Source: Rummeliibacillus sp. POC4 (GTDB taxonomy: Bacteria; Bacillota; Bacilli; Bacillales_A; Planococcaceae). Taken from it: DNA of 64,000 nt. Within the stretch, counting starts at the first letter, position 1; every line of letters starts with the position of its first letter. The DNA lies in contig NZ_QWUA01000018.1 in assembly GCF_003576525.1 (NCBI RefSeq), forward strand, positions 1 to 64,000. Reading direction: 5' to 3'. Positions 34,586-44,498 of this stretch are shown here, piece after piece. Both the position numbers and the translations under genes were made by a program. The notes under the pieces were generated by a model, which saw nothing but the letters and a program-made list of their open reading frames with translations, did no database searches and had not been told where the DNA came from.

Positions 34586-36868
34586 TTAATCATCCAACTC
34601 TGCTAATAATATTGTCTTTAAGAAAGTTAAAACCTGTTTTTTTCCTTCAGCACTAATATCTTGAGCTCCAATACAAGAAGGACATCCATTTTGACATGGA
34701 CAACTTTTAACATGTTCATAAACATGGTGTAAAAGCTCATCCCATAGATCATAAATGCGTTCGCTCAATCCTATTCCGCCTGGATAACGATCATAAACAA
34801 AAAAAGTAGGTTTTTCAGAATGTGTTGCTTTTACTTGAGGAACTACATGAACATCACTACGATCACTTTGTAATAATAGTGGAATAAAGCTATTCATAGC
34901 ATATGCTACCCCTGTCATAGCTCCTGTCAAATCATCTTCTTTCCAATTTTCAGGCTGGTCAAAAGATAACCATGTACCACTTGTATGTAGTTCTTCAGGA
35001 GGTAAATGTATAGGTCCACTTCCGATATTATCATGCGTTCCAAAACGTATTTTTTTGAAAATAGTGGCAGTAGCTAGTGTCATTAAATCTCCAAACGCAA
35101 CTTCAGCATGCCCAATTTGTCTACTCTTATCTTCACTGATTACTTTCAACTCTACAGCTAAATTGGCATCTGTAAAATAGTCCACATCCACTTCACGTAC
35201 ATATGCTTTTTTTTCATCCCAGTCTAATTTTTCTACCTGAAATTGCGTTCCTTGATGTAAATAGATAGCTTCTTCATGGAGCAATGTCAATGCACTGTAA
35301 CGATCCATTTCACCAATAACTTTCGTTTGTGCAGGGATAGATTGATCAATAATCACAACGTTTTCTTGCGAAGCTGATCTAAGGCTTATATCGTGTGCTG
35401 GAAAACTATCACTCATCCAATGCCACTTTTCTGAAGTCTTTATAAGAATACCCTCTTCTTGTAGATATTCTAACAAATCTTGCACTTCAAATTCTCCATA
35501 AGTGTCATTTACAGAAAACGGTAATTCAAAAGCAGCACATTTTAAATGATCCATCAGTATTAACATATTGTCTGGATATACCCTTGCTTCTTCAGGGGTA
35601 CTTTCAAATAAATAATATGGATGTTTAATAATATATTGGTCCAAAGCCGTAGATTGGGCAACATAAATGATTAATGCGTCATCTTGTCTTCTTCCCGCGC
35701 GTCCCGCTTGCTGCCATGCACTTGCAATATTACCAGGATACCCTGTCATAATACATGCTTGCAATTGACCAATGTCTACCCCCAATTCTAGCGCATTGGT
35801 CGAAACAACACATTGTATAGTACCATCTCTTAATCCTTTTTCAATTTTCCGTCTCTCAGATGGTAGATATCCTCCTCGATACCCTCGGATTGTCTCATCT
35901 TGAATTTTCTTTGCAGTCAAAGATTTCATATAAGTAACTAGCATTTCAACACGAACCCGACTTTTCGCGAAAATAATCGTTTGGATATTAGAGTTATACA
36001 AATCTCTCGCTAAATCCCGCACTTCTAAAATGGCACTTCTACGAACGCCAAAAGTTGGATGGATAATCGGAGGATTATAAAACAAAAATGTTTTCTTGCC
36101 AGTTGGTGCTCCATTTTGCGAAATCAATTGATGCTGCGTATTGGTCAAGGTCTCTGCTAATTCCTTAGGGTTTTTAATCGTAGCAGATGTACAAATAAAA
36201 ATTGGATGACTCCCATAAAAATGACAAATTCGAAGAAGACGTCTAAGTACATGTGCTACATGTGAACCAAATACTCCCTTATACGTATGCAATTCATCTA
36301 TCACAATATACTGTAAATTTTCAAATAGTGAGACCCATTTTGTATGATGCGGTAATATGCCTGAATGCAACATATCTGGATTAGTCATCACAATATGACC
36401 TGCTTTGCGGACCTTTTGTCGAATTCCAGGTGCAGTATCTCCATCATATGTATAACTTAAAATTTCTTCACCACTATCTTCGATTAAATTATTTAAATCG
36501 CTTTTTTGATCTTGAGCAAGCGCTTTCGTTGGAAATAAATATAAAGCTCTCGATGCTTTATTTTCCAAAATGGCTTGAAGTACCGGTAAATGATAACAAA
36601 GTGATTTTCCTGACGCAGTAGGTGTTACAGCAGTAAAAGATTGGCCATTAATAGCATATTCAAAAGCTTCTCTCTGATGGGAATATAATTGATCTATCCC
36701 TCTCTTATGCAATGCTTTTACTAATGAAGGATGTAATTTACTAGGAAAGTCAACTAATTTAGCTGGTTTAGGTGGTATAGTATGAACATATTCAACTCTA
36801 TCTTGCATTTCGGGATTGGCTTGCCATTCTTGTAAAAGTTCTTCGATGGTTTTCTTTTTACTAATCAT
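34586..36868 (-). CDS. mrfA: DNA repair helicase MrfA (YprA)
   Basis: A 760-residue superfamily 2 helicase. Walker A TPTASGKSL is near residue 82, the DEAH-like DELH near 190 and motif VI QQAGRAGR near 395. The C-terminal DUF1998 domain carries four cysteines (SCPCQNGCPSCIG, about 725-738) that can bind zinc. This is the architecture of MrfA, which unwinds DNA in mitomycin repair. It overlaps yppE by 8 bases. Confidence 0.88.
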   Translation of the reverse strand: MISKKKTIEELLQEWQANPEMQDRVEYVHTIPPKPAKLVDFPSKLHPSLVKALHKRGIDQLYSHQREAFEYAINGQSFTAVTPTASGKSLCYHLPVLQAILENKASRALYLFPTKALAQDQKSDLNNLIEDSGEEILSYTYDGDTAPGIRQKVRKAGHIVMTNPDMLHSGILPHHTKWVSLFENLQYIVIDELHTYKGVFGSHVAHVLRRLLRICHFYGSHPIFICTSATIKNPKELAETLTNTQHQLISQNGAPTGKKTFLFYNPPIIHPTFGVRRSAILEVRDLARDLYNSNIQTIIFAKSRVRVEMLVTYMKSLTAKKIQDETIRGYRGGYLPSERRKIEKGLRDGTIQCVVSTNALELGVDIGQLQACIMTGYPGNIASAWQQAGRAGRRQDDALIIYVAQSTALDQYIIKHPYYLFESTPEEARVYPDNMLILMDHLKCAAFELPFSVNDTYGEFEVQDLLEYLQEEGILIKTSEKWHWMSDSFPAHDISLRSASQENVVIIDQSIPAQTKVIGEMDRYSALTLLHEEAIYLHQGTQFQVEKLDWDEKKAYVREVDVDYFTDANLAVELKVISEDKSRQIGHAEVAFGDLMTLATATIFKKIRFGTHDNIGSGPIHLPPEELHTSGTWLSFDQPENWKEDDLTGAMTGVAYAMNSFIPLLLQSDRSDVHVVPQVKATHSEKPTFFVYDRYPGGIGLSERIYDLWDELLHHVYEHVKSCPCQNGCPSCIGAQDISAEGKKQVLTFLKTILLAELDD

Positions 36869-37223
36869 CTAAATCATCCTTTTGTAAAATACGTTGCAAA
36901 CTTTCTAATGTATATGTAACTGATTGAATCGATTGATATAATCTTTTTTTACTTGTTTTCTGATAAAAAGATTGCACAACAAACTGATCCATTGCATCGA
37001 CAGCATTTCGAATTTGTGTTTTATGCATATACTTTGGCTTTTCTTGATCAATCCAAGTTTCTATTTCCTTTTGCCAGGTGATCAATTTTTGATGATACAA
37101 ATCTGCATGTGGCTTTACATCTATAAAAAAATCTGGAGATGTGTCAGTTTCTCTCATTTTCAAAAATCGTTGCCAACATTCTTTACATTCATCTAATAAC
37201 TCGTCTGTTAATGTTTGTAACAT
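36861..37223 (-). CDS. yppE: YppE-like protein (DUF1798)
   Basis: A 120-residue, all-helical soluble protein matching the DUF1798/YppE family; function unknown. The ATG at 37223 has a perfect GGAGGTG 6 bases upstream, so the earlier in-frame ATG is not used. It overlaps mrfA by 8 bases and probably belongs to the same operon. YppE is at the same position between recU and yprA in B. subtilis. Confidence 0.78.
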   Translation of the reverse strand: MLQTLTDELLDECKECWQRFLKMRETDTSPDFFIDVKPHADLYHQKLITWQKEIETWIDQEKPKYMHKTQIRNAVDAMDQFVVQSFYQKTSKKRLYQSIQSVTYTLESLQRILQKDDLDD

Positions 37224-37288
37224 TATACACACCTCCAAAATATATTTTCCTCTACTATTTTAAGTGTATCAAAAAAGTTGTTATTTCA

Positions 37289-37465
37289 CTACTTTAAAGC
37301 GAACAAATATTCTTTTTGTTCTTCAATCAATTCAAGGCGGTTTGCAACGTATCTCATATTTCTTTCAAGTGTTTTATTATACATTTCTTCCTCATGGTTT
37401 ACTCTGTTTTCTAATAGTTTATCCACCATATCAATTAAAGTAATAAGCTTATCTATTCTTTGCAT
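37289..37465 (-). CDS. Small charged helical protein
   Basis: A 58-residue protein, likely one or two amphipathic helices (rich in E, L, N and R), with no membrane segment. The ATG at 37465 has GGGAGG 8 bases upstream; a longer frame upstream is spurious because it runs across the promoter region and lacks a site. It is divergent from recU. I do not recognise the family with certainty; its position matches the yppF gene of B. subtilis. Confidence 0.65.
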   Translation of the reverse strand: MQRIDKLITLIDMVDKLLENRVNHEEEMYNKTLERNMRYVANRLELIEEQKEYLFALK

Positions 37466-37639
37466 CTTCATCGCCTCCCTGCTGTTAACTTTCAAGATAT
37501 AAAAAACAAATCCTTTATAGTGGACAAAACAAGTGGAGATTCGACGATAATAGTAATTTTTTTTAACATTTTCTAATGGAATTCTCATCATATAACCTAT
37601 AAGGTTTATGGTATTATAGAATGCAGATGAGGTGTTTTT

Positions 37640-38245
37640 ATGACTATTCGTTATCCAAATGGGAAGAAATATTCGCCAACCCAAAAACTAGAGGTAAAAC
37701 TTCCGAAAAAGAAGGACTTATCTTATAGTAATCGTGGGAGAACTCTTGAAGAAGAAATAGATGAAACCAATGATTTCTATCGACAAAGGAATATTGCTGT
37801 AATTCATAAGAAACCTGTTCCTATTCAAATCGTCAAAGTAGAGTACCCATCGAGAAGCGCCGCTGTCATTCGTGAAGCATATTTTCGAACACCATCCACT
37901 ACCGACTACAATGGTGTTTATAATGGCTACTACATTGACTTTGATGCAAAGGAAACAGAAAATAAAACATCTTTTCCTTTAAAAAATGTCCATCCCCATC
38001 AAGTCTCTCATATGGAGTCTTCTGCAAAGCAGAAGGGAATATGCTTCTTATTAGTACGTTTTTCTTCCTTAGAGCGCTATTTTGTAGTACCTTTGGAAAT
38101 GCTATTAAAAGCATGGAATCGAATGCTTGAAGGTGGTAGAAAATCAATTCCTTTGAGTGAATTCGAGGAACAAGCTATAGAAATAAAACTAGGACTTGTT
38201 CCAAAATTAGATTATTTAAAAGCAATCACACAATTGCTACCATAA
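37640..38245 (+). CDS. recU: Holliday junction resolvase RecU
   Basis: A 201-residue nuclease. The PD-(D/E)xK fold is visible (YNGYYIDFDAKET with the metal-binding D and DxK-like residues, about 95-105), preceded by RGRTLEEEID near residue 33, which is conserved in RecU. It cuts Holliday junctions and modulates RecA during repair and chromosome segregation. GAGGTG lies 5 bases before the ATG. It is upstream of ponA, as in B. subtilis. Confidence 0.94.
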   Translation: MTIRYPNGKKYSPTQKLEVKLPKKKDLSYSNRGRTLEEEIDETNDFYRQRNIAVIHKKPVPIQIVKVEYPSRSAAVIREAYFRTPSTTDYNGVYNGYYIDFDAKETENKTSFPLKNVHPHQVSHMESSAKQKGICFLLVRFSSLERYFVVPLEMLLKAWNRMLEGGRKSIPLSEFEEQAIEIKLGLVPKLDYLKAITQLLP

Positions 38246-38280
38246 CTTGATCGTAGTTATGAGAAAGTGAGGAGAATGTT

Positions 38281-40893
38281 GTGGATCAACAAATAAATTC
38301 TCGTAGGCAACGAAAGCAACTAGAAGAACAACAGAGAAAGCGACATACAAAGAAGAAAGGACCAAAAGGCCCCAAAGGACCTAATCGTTCATGGATTAAG
38401 AAAATTATCATTGCTATCTTAGCAATTGGTATAGCAATGTTTGCAATAGGTGGTGGAGTGTTTGCATTCTATGCAGCGCAAGCACCTAAATTAGATGAAG
38501 AATTATTAAAAGACCCAGTATCATCAAAATTCTTTGATAATAATGGCAAAGTATTTTATACAATGGGCGATCAAGAACGTGAACATGTAGCATACGAAGA
38601 TATACCAACTAGTATGCGTGATGCAATTATCGCAACTGAAGATTCACGTTTTTTCCAACATCATGGTATCGACTTTGTCCGTTTAGGTGGTGCAGTGTTA
38701 GCTAATTTCCGTTTTGGATTTGGCTCACAAGGTGGTAGTACTTTAACACAACAAGTTATTAAAAACTCATTTTTAAATAATGGGAAAACATTAAAACGTA
38801 AGGCTCAAGAAGCATATTTAGCCGTACAACTAGAACGAGAATATTCAAAAGAAGAGATTTTCGAAATGTACTTTAACAAAGTATTAATGTCCGGTCGTAT
38901 CTATGGTTTTGGAACAGCTGCTAAATTCTTTTATGGTAAAAATTTAAAAGACTTAACTTTAGCTCAACAAGCACTTTTAGCAGGGATGCCACAAGCACCT
39001 AATGCTTATAATCCATTTAAAAATCCAGATCGTGCAGAAAAACGTCGTAATATCGTTTTAGGTTTAATGTATCAACATAAAAAAATTACAAAAGAGCAAA
39101 TGGAAGCTGCTAAAAAAGTTGATGTAGCAGAAGGTCTACTTCCTGAAAACAAAAGAAAAACTGCCTCTTCTTCTAAGTACGATGCATTTATCGACGTTGT
39201 CTTAAAAGAATTAGAAGAAAATGGGGATGAAAAAGCATTAGCGGATGGTGTGAATGTATATACAACATTAGATACATCAGCACAAAAAATTGTTGAAAAA
39301 ACGATGAATAATGATGCTAATTTCCCTACAAAAGATATTCAAGCAGGCTTATCTGTTATTGATACAGAAACAGGCGCTATTGTAGCTGTCGGTGGCGGAC
39401 GTGATTACGGCCCTGAACGTGGATTTAACTATGCAGAAGCGTTAACAAATCGTCAACCAGGTTCTACGATGAAACCGTTAATGGATTATGGTCCTGCAAT
39501 TGAAAATCTAAAATGGTCTACAGGCCAAACAATCGTTGATGAGCCAATGACTTACACAGGAACAAACCAACAAATTAATAACTTTGACCATCAATACAAA
39601 GGAACAATTACAATTCGACAAGCATTATATAACTCACGTAATATTCCTGCTGTTAAAACATTTAAAGAAGTTGGTGCTGATAAAGCTAAATCTTTTGTTA
39701 AGAACCTTGGTATTAACGCAAGTAACGTCACTGAATCTGATGCAATTGGTGGAGGTAAAATCAACCTTTCTCCTATTGAAATGGCTGGTGCTTATGCTGC
39801 ATTTGGTAATAATGGTATTTATACTAAACCTCATGCGATTAAGAAAATTGTCTATCGTGATGGTAAAACAGCTAAATCGTATACACCAGATCCAGTACCT
39901 GCAATGAGTGATTACACAGCATATATGGTAACAGATATGTTGCGAGATGTAGTAAGCTCTAAATTCGGGGCTTCTGGTACTGCGGCAGGTATCGCTGGAT
40001 TAGATGTTGCTGGTAAAACCGGTACAACCAACTATAGTTCAGATGATTTTAGTAAGTGGGGTCTCCCTGAGTCATCTGTACCAGATTCTTGGTTTGCAGG
40101 ATACACATCTAAATATTCAATCGCTGTATGGAGTGGATACACTAATTATAAAAATCCAATTACAACAAGTGCCGAACGTGTTCTACCACAACAACTATTC
40201 AGAACCGTTATGTCCCAAATTTCAGCAAATACAGAAACGCCTGATTTCACTCAACCAAACTCAGTTGTAAGAGTTGGAAGTGAATTGTATGTAAAAGGTC
40301 AACAACCGGTTACAACAAAACCAGAAGAAACAACAGATGAAGAACAAAAAGTAAATGCTCCATCTGGATTAAAGGCAACATATGATGCTAATTCAAATGC
40401 CATTAATCTAACTTGGTCACATGAAGCGACTAACGACGAAAAAGCTAATTTTAAAATTTCAGTCTCAGTTGATGGTGGAGGTTCACAAGCTTTAACTGAA
40501 ACATCTTCAAATTCTTACACGTATAGTGGTGCCGAAAGCGGAAAGACATATGTATTCTCCGTTGTAGCAATTGCTGGTGGTAAGACAAGTAGCGCGGCAA
40601 CAACGTCGATTCAGATCCAAGCATCTGAGCCTGAACCTGAACCTGAACCTGACGTAACAGAACCTGATCAAACGGAGACACCAACTACACCAGATCAATC
40701 AGAAACGCCAACTACACCTTCTGAAGGTAATGACCAAGATAATACGAATACAGATCAAAATGATCAAACAACAGAAAATTCAAATCAACAAAATAATCAA
40801 TCGAATAACGGGAATGGGAATGGAAAAAATAAAGCAAATCTAAATAGCATAAAAAGAAATTCCTCTCCCGAAGAACTAGAAAGTCAACAATAG
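38281..40893 (+). CDS. ponA: Class A penicillin-binding protein 1A
   Basis: An 870-residue bifunctional peptidoglycan synthase. It has a basic cytoplasmic N-terminus (1-38), a membrane anchor (about 38-62), a GT51 glycosyltransferase domain (about 70-250; ATEDSRFFQHHG, GGSTLTQQ) and a transpeptidase domain (about 330-650) with the active-site serine in GSTMK, an SRN triad motif and KTGTT. A fibronectin type III-like domain (about 690-780) is followed by a disordered tail with EPEPEP and N/G-rich repeats. The GTG start has GAGGAG 6 bases upstream. A strong terminator follows. Confidence 0.95.
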   Translation: MDQQINSRRQRKQLEEQQRKRHTKKKGPKGPKGPNRSWIKKIIIAILAIGIAMFAIGGGVFAFYAAQAPKLDEELLKDPVSSKFFDNNGKVFYTMGDQEREHVAYEDIPTSMRDAIIATEDSRFFQHHGIDFVRLGGAVLANFRFGFGSQGGSTLTQQVIKNSFLNNGKTLKRKAQEAYLAVQLEREYSKEEIFEMYFNKVLMSGRIYGFGTAAKFFYGKNLKDLTLAQQALLAGMPQAPNAYNPFKNPDRAEKRRNIVLGLMYQHKKITKEQMEAAKKVDVAEGLLPENKRKTASSSKYDAFIDVVLKELEENGDEKALADGVNVYTTLDTSAQKIVEKTMNNDANFPTKDIQAGLSVIDTETGAIVAVGGGRDYGPERGFNYAEALTNRQPGSTMKPLMDYGPAIENLKWSTGQTIVDEPMTYTGTNQQINNFDHQYKGTITIRQALYNSRNIPAVKTFKEVGADKAKSFVKNLGINASNVTESDAIGGGKINLSPIEMAGAYAAFGNNGIYTKPHAIKKIVYRDGKTAKSYTPDPVPAMSDYTAYMVTDMLRDVVSSKFGASGTAAGIAGLDVAGKTGTTNYSSDDFSKWGLPESSVPDSWFAGYTSKYSIAVWSGYTNYKNPITTSAERVLPQQLFRTVMSQISANTETPDFTQPNSVVRVGSELYVKGQQPVTTKPEETTDEEQKVNAPSGLKATYDANSNAINLTWSHEATNDEKANFKISVSVDGGGSQALTETSSNSYTYSGAESGKTYVFSVVAIAGGKTSSAATTSIQIQASEPEPEPEPDVTEPDQTETPTTPDQSETPTTPSEGNDQDNTNTDQNDQTTENSNQQNNQSNNGNGNGKNKANLNSIKRNSSPEELESQQ

Positions 40894-40910
40894 CTTCTTA
40901 AGATAATATT

Positions 40911-40953
40911 AGGCTGTCAACAAGTATAGGTAAAACTTGTTGACAGCCTTTTT
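40911..40953 (+). terminator. Intrinsic terminator after ponA
   Basis: Perfect 15-bp stem (40911-40925 with 40935-40949) and a T run. It ends the recU-ponA unit. Confidence 0.93.
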
Positions 40954-40980
40954 AATTATTGCAATTACATCATATGATGA

Positions 40981-41016
40981 AAAAAAGGCAGAATCATGAG
41001 GAAATGATTCTGCCTT
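40981..41016 (-). terminator. Intrinsic terminator after ypoC
   Basis: AAGGCAGAATCAT and ATGATTCTGCCTT pair around a 6-base loop; the minus strand continues with a T run. It ends the dnaD-nth-ypoC unit. Confidence 0.9.
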
Positions 41017-41033
41017 AACATATATCATATTGG

Positions 41034-41381
41034 TTAATGTTTTAAACGCAATCTTGCACATCTTTTTTTCGTTTCTATAAATAATTCATCCAACTGTCTA
41101 TAACATGCATATTGACTCGGACGGGACTTGATAAACGATAATCTTTCTATTGCATTGATCGGTAAGATTTCGTAATCCTCATTTTCTACTAAATAATCTT
41201 GTCCATTAGATGCTTTTATAATAAAAGATTCATAAAGTTGTATTCCTTTATTCATCATATCTCCAGCTTTACCATCTCGAGCTGTATGTGAATGATGAAT
41301 CTCTTGTTTTAATGATTCCCATTTAATAATCCACTCATCAACGAGCTCTTTTAATATGGCTTCTTTTTTGCACTCAATCAT
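41034..41381 (-). CDS. ypoC: YpoC-like protein
   Basis: A 115-residue soluble protein, helical and charged, with no domain of known function that I can name. Position directly after nth (adjacent stop and start codons) and length match YpoC of B. subtilis. Function unknown. Confidence 0.7.
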   Translation of the reverse strand: MIECKKEAILKELVDEWIIKWESLKQEIHHSHTARDGKAGDMMNKGIQLYESFIIKASNGQDYLVENEDYEILPINAIERLSFIKSRPSQYACYRQLDELFIETKKRCARLRLKH

Positions 41382-42038
41382 CTATTTCACAAGACCTTTC
41401 TTCGCTCTCTTTTGTCCTTCCCTACATATTTCAAATAAAGGACATTCACTACAGTTTGGATTTTGTGCTTTACAATGATAACGACCAAAGAAAATTAATT
41501 GGTGGTGAGTTTTAGACCACTTTTCTTTTGGCGTTTTTCTCATCACAGTATTTTCAACTTCTAATACACTATCTTTCCATTTGCAAAGCCCTAATCGTTT
41601 CGTAACACGTTCTACATGTGTATCAACTGCTAATGCAGGATGTCCAAATGCAACAGATAAAACGACATTAGCTGTTTTACGGCCTACACCAGGTAAAGTT
41701 ACTAATTCCTCACGTGAATCTGGAATAATACCGTTATATTCGTCTAATAAACGTTGGCAAAGTTTTTGTATATTTTTCGCTTTACTACGATATAAACCAA
41801 TTGAGCGAATATCTTGTTCGAGTTCTTCTAAAGAGACAGCTAAATAATCTTCAGGCGTTTTATATTTTTTAAACAATGTAGCGGTAACTTTATTGACAAG
41901 TACATCGGTACACTGTGCCGACAGCAAAGTCGCAATTGTTAATTCGAACGGATTTTCATGGACTAATTCACAATGAGCATCCGGAAACATTTCTTCCATT
42001 TTTTCTAGACAATATTCCCACTGCTTAATTGTTAACAT
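41382..42038 (-). CDS. nth: Endonuclease III
   Basis: A 218-residue DNA glycosylase/AP lyase. The helix-hairpin-helix LPGVGRKTANVV (about residue 115) carries the catalytic lysine, and AVDTHVERV holds the catalytic aspartate. The C-terminal C-x6-C-x2-C-x5-C cluster (CKAQNPNCSECPLFEIC, about 188-204) binds a 4Fe-4S centre. It removes oxidised pyrimidines. It sits between dnaD and ypoC in one operon. Confidence 0.96.
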   Translation of the reverse strand: MLTIKQWEYCLEKMEEMFPDAHCELVHENPFELTIATLLSAQCTDVLVNKVTATLFKKYKTPEDYLAVSLEELEQDIRSIGLYRSKAKNIQKLCQRLLDEYNGIIPDSREELVTLPGVGRKTANVVLSVAFGHPALAVDTHVERVTKRLGLCKWKDSVLEVENTVMRKTPKEKWSKTHHQLIFFGRYHCKAQNPNCSECPLFEICREGQKRAKKGLVK

Positions 42039-42051
42039 TTAAATCCACCTC

Positions 42052-42786
42052 TCACTTATGACGATCTAGCCAGTTATAAAAAGGGACATTACTTGCTGGT
42101 GGCTTTTGTTCTGTCTCTTTTTTTGCGGACTTCTGTTCAACAGTTTTAGGAATAATATTTTTTCGGAAATTCTTGCTTTGTTTTTCAACATCTTCTAAAG
42201 TTTTTACATTATTCTTCTTCCATTCAAAAAGAATACGGTCGATATACCTTAAACTTAGCTTCTGAGACAAAACGGCTTCTTTTAATGCATGACGAATAAT
42301 TTCAGGAGAATGACCATCTTGATCAAGCCACATGGAAATCATTTCAGTTTCCATAGGAGATAGGAACCTTCCGAATTCTTGTTCAAATAATTGAAATAAC
42401 TGTCCTTCTTTTAACTTTGTTACTTCATTTTGATCAGTATCTCTTTTTACAAGAACAATATCCAGAAGTCTACTCCATAAAGGCATTAGGGTAATCACTT
42501 CATAAAGTACACCATTGTCATCTAACTTTTGATGAATTTCCATGAAACCCTTTTGCATAAGTCTTTGCATACTTGTAGAGATCATATCTTCAGTCATATT
42601 CATACGTTGAGCTATATTAGCAGGTGTAGGGAATTCATTTCCTTCTTCATGAAATGCATACAAATGCATAATTAGCATCGCTTCTACATCTGAGATTTGC
42701 AATTCCTTATAAAACTGAAAAAAAAGCTGAGAAATATTAACACTTCCCCGCTCTATCCAAGTTTGGAGACGCTCTGCTTCTTTCAT
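42052..42786 (-). CDS. dnaD: DNA replication initiation protein DnaD
   Basis: A 244-residue protein. An N-terminal winged-helix oligomerisation domain (about 1-110) is followed by the DnaD DNA-binding domain (about 130-205) with the YIDRILFEWKKNNV motif typical of the family. It remodels DNA and helps load the replicative helicase with DnaB and DnaI. GGAGAGTTCG precedes the ATG. First gene of dnaD-nth-ypoC. Confidence 0.93.
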   Translation of the reverse strand: MKEAERLQTWIERGSVNISQLFFQFYKELQISDVEAMLIMHLYAFHEEGNEFPTPANIAQRMNMTEDMISTSMQRLMQKGFMEIHQKLDDNGVLYEVITLMPLWSRLLDIVLVKRDTDQNEVTKLKEGQLFQLFEQEFGRFLSPMETEMISMWLDQDGHSPEIIRHALKEAVLSQKLSLRYIDRILFEWKKNNVKTLEDVEKQSKNFRKNIIPKTVEQKSAKKETEQKPPASNVPFYNWLDRHK

Positions 42787-42817
42787 ATCATCGAACTCTC
42801 CTTTATTTTAAAATTGA

Positions 42818-42849
42818 ACAAGAAGAATCGCCTAAGCGGTTCTTCTTGT
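42818..42849 (-). terminator. Probable terminator between asnS and dnaD
   Basis: ACAAGAAGAA-TCGC and GCGG-TTCTTCTTGT pair around CTAA. The T tail on the minus strand is weak (TCAATTTT), so termination may be partial. Confidence 0.55.
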
Positions 42850-42884
42850 GATTTACAACATAATAATATAAGCTAACCTACTAC

Positions 42885-44180
42885 TTATGGATAAATACGG
42901 TTTAATAAACGAGGGAATGGAATAGTTTCACGAACATGTTCTGCACCTGTAATCCATGCAACTGTACGTTCCAAACCTAAACCAAATCCTGAATGAGGTA
43001 CTGAACCATATTTACGTAAGTCTAAATACCATGCATAAGCTTCTTCGTCTAAGCCATAATCTGCAATACGTTTTTTCATCAAATCATAATCCCAGATACG
43101 TTCTGAACCACCGATAATTTCACCATAACCTTCTGGAGCGATTAAATCTGCACAAAGCACAACATCATCACGATCAGGATGTGGTTGCATATAGAATGGT
43201 TTAATACCAACTGGATAACATGTGATGAATACAGGTTTGTCGAAATGTTCAGCGATTGCAGTTTCGTGCGGTGCACCGAAGTCGTCTCCCCATTGAATAT
43301 CATCAAAGCCTTTTTCGTGTAATAAATCGATCGCATCATCATATGAAATGCGTGGGAATGGAGCTTGTACTTTTTCAAGTTTAGATGTATCACGGCCTAG
43401 AATTTCTAATTCTAGTTTACATTTTTTTAGTACAGATTGGACAATATATGAAACATATTGTTCTTGAATTTCAAGAGATTCATCATGTTCTACAAATGCC
43501 ATCTCTGGTTCAATCATCCAGAACTCGATTAAATGGCGACGGGTTTTAGATTTTTCTGCTCGGAATGTTGGACCGAAAGAAAATACCTTTCCAAGTGCCA
43601 TTGCTGCAGCTTCCATATAAAGTTGTCCAGATTGAGAAAGATATGCATCTTGATCAAAATATTTTGTATGGAAAAGCTCAGAAGTACCTTCTGGAGCTGA
43701 TCCAGTTAGAATTGGAGGATCAACTTTTGCAAATCCATTATTGTTGAAAAATTCATAGGTTGCACGAATAATTTCATTACGAACTTTCATATTTGCATGT
43801 TGTTTTTTAGAACGTAACCATAGGTGTCTATGATCCATTAAGAATTCAACACCATGTTCTTTTGGTGTAATTGGATAATCATGAGATTCAGCAATTACTT
43901 CGATTTCTTTCACTTGAAGTTCGTAACCAAATGATGAACGAGTATCCTCTGTTACTTCCCCAGTGATATAAAGTGAAGTTTCTTGGTGAATAGATTTCGC
44001 TGTAGCAAATGTTTCTTCTGATACGTTTGCTTTTACAACTACTCCTTGAACAAATCCTGAACCATCGCGTAATTGTAAAAATGCAATTTTACCGCTAGAT
44101 CTTTTGTTTGCTAACCAAGCTCCAATTTTAACTGTTTCACCAACATGTTTTGGCATGTCTTGAATTGTGATTTTTTCCAT
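42885..44180 (-). CDS. asnS: Asparaginyl-tRNA synthetase
   Basis: A 431-residue class IIb synthetase. An N-terminal OB-fold (about 1-105) is followed by the catalytic core with motif 2 ([21 protein letters not shown], about 210) and motif 3 ([12 protein letters not shown], about 405). It charges tRNA-Asn with asparagine. In B. subtilis aspB lies just upstream, but here the next gene is ypmB. I see no T-box antiterminator in the 318-base gap upstream. Confidence 0.95.
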   Translation of the reverse strand: MEKITIQDMPKHVGETVKIGAWLANKRSSGKIAFLQLRDGSGFVQGVVVKANVSEETFATAKSIHQETSLYITGEVTEDTRSSFGYELQVKEIEVIAESHDYPITPKEHGVEFLMDHRHLWLRSKKQHANMKVRNEIIRATYEFFNNNGFAKVDPPILTGSAPEGTSELFHTKYFDQDAYLSQSGQLYMEAAAMALGKVFSFGPTFRAEKSKTRRHLIEFWMIEPEMAFVEHDESLEIQEQYVSYIVQSVLKKCKLELEILGRDTSKLEKVQAPFPRISYDDAIDLLHEKGFDDIQWGDDFGAPHETAIAEHFDKPVFITCYPVGIKPFYMQPHPDRDDVVLCADLIAPEGYGEIIGGSERIWDYDLMKKRIADYGLDEEAYAWYLDLRKYGSVPHSGFGLGLERTVAWITGAEHVRETIPFPRLLNRIYP

Positions 44181-44498
44181 ATTAACCTCCGCATTTCAAG
44201 CATTCATTAAGCTAATCATTATTTATGCCTAATATTTGCGTATTCTAGTTGTTTTGACAATGAAATTCTTTACTTCTTTTTTAGAATTGACATAAGGTAA
44301 ATTTAAATTACTTACTTGTCTTTCCATTGTGCAATGGGTCTTGATTTAGATCCACTTAATTCTTCAAAAGTATCAGCATAAATATTATGTAAATACAATG
44401 CAGAATTACTTATCTTTATTATATACGAGTTTCCTGTAAATTTCTTTTGAAATGATCTATTTCATGTTAAATTCGTGACCAGATCGCACTGTTGAATG
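44181..44498. other. Gene-free stretch between ypmB and asnS
   Basis: A 318-base AT-rich gap. Position 44255-44260 offers a TTGTCA -35 on the minus strand with a poor -10. A TATAAT at about 44418-44423 could also start asnS. No T-box bulge sequence or terminator is visible. An open frame at 44312..44398 is discussed under rejected items. Confidence 0.4.

Noticed and set aside
37466-37684. N-terminal extension of the 58-residue protein opposite recU
   Set aside because: The added 73 codons overlap the recU promoter and 5' coding region on the other strand and have no ribosome binding site.
40620-40665. Tandem repeat in ponA as a separate element
   Set aside because: The EPEPEP-coding repeat is in frame and part of the disordered PBP1A tail, a common feature of this family.
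44312-44398. A 28-codon minus-strand frame starting at TTG with protein-like composition, ending in QWKDK
   Set aside because: No ribosome binding site lies before the TTG, the frame has no ATG, and no homologue is known to me. It may be leader sequence of asnS or a gene remnant.
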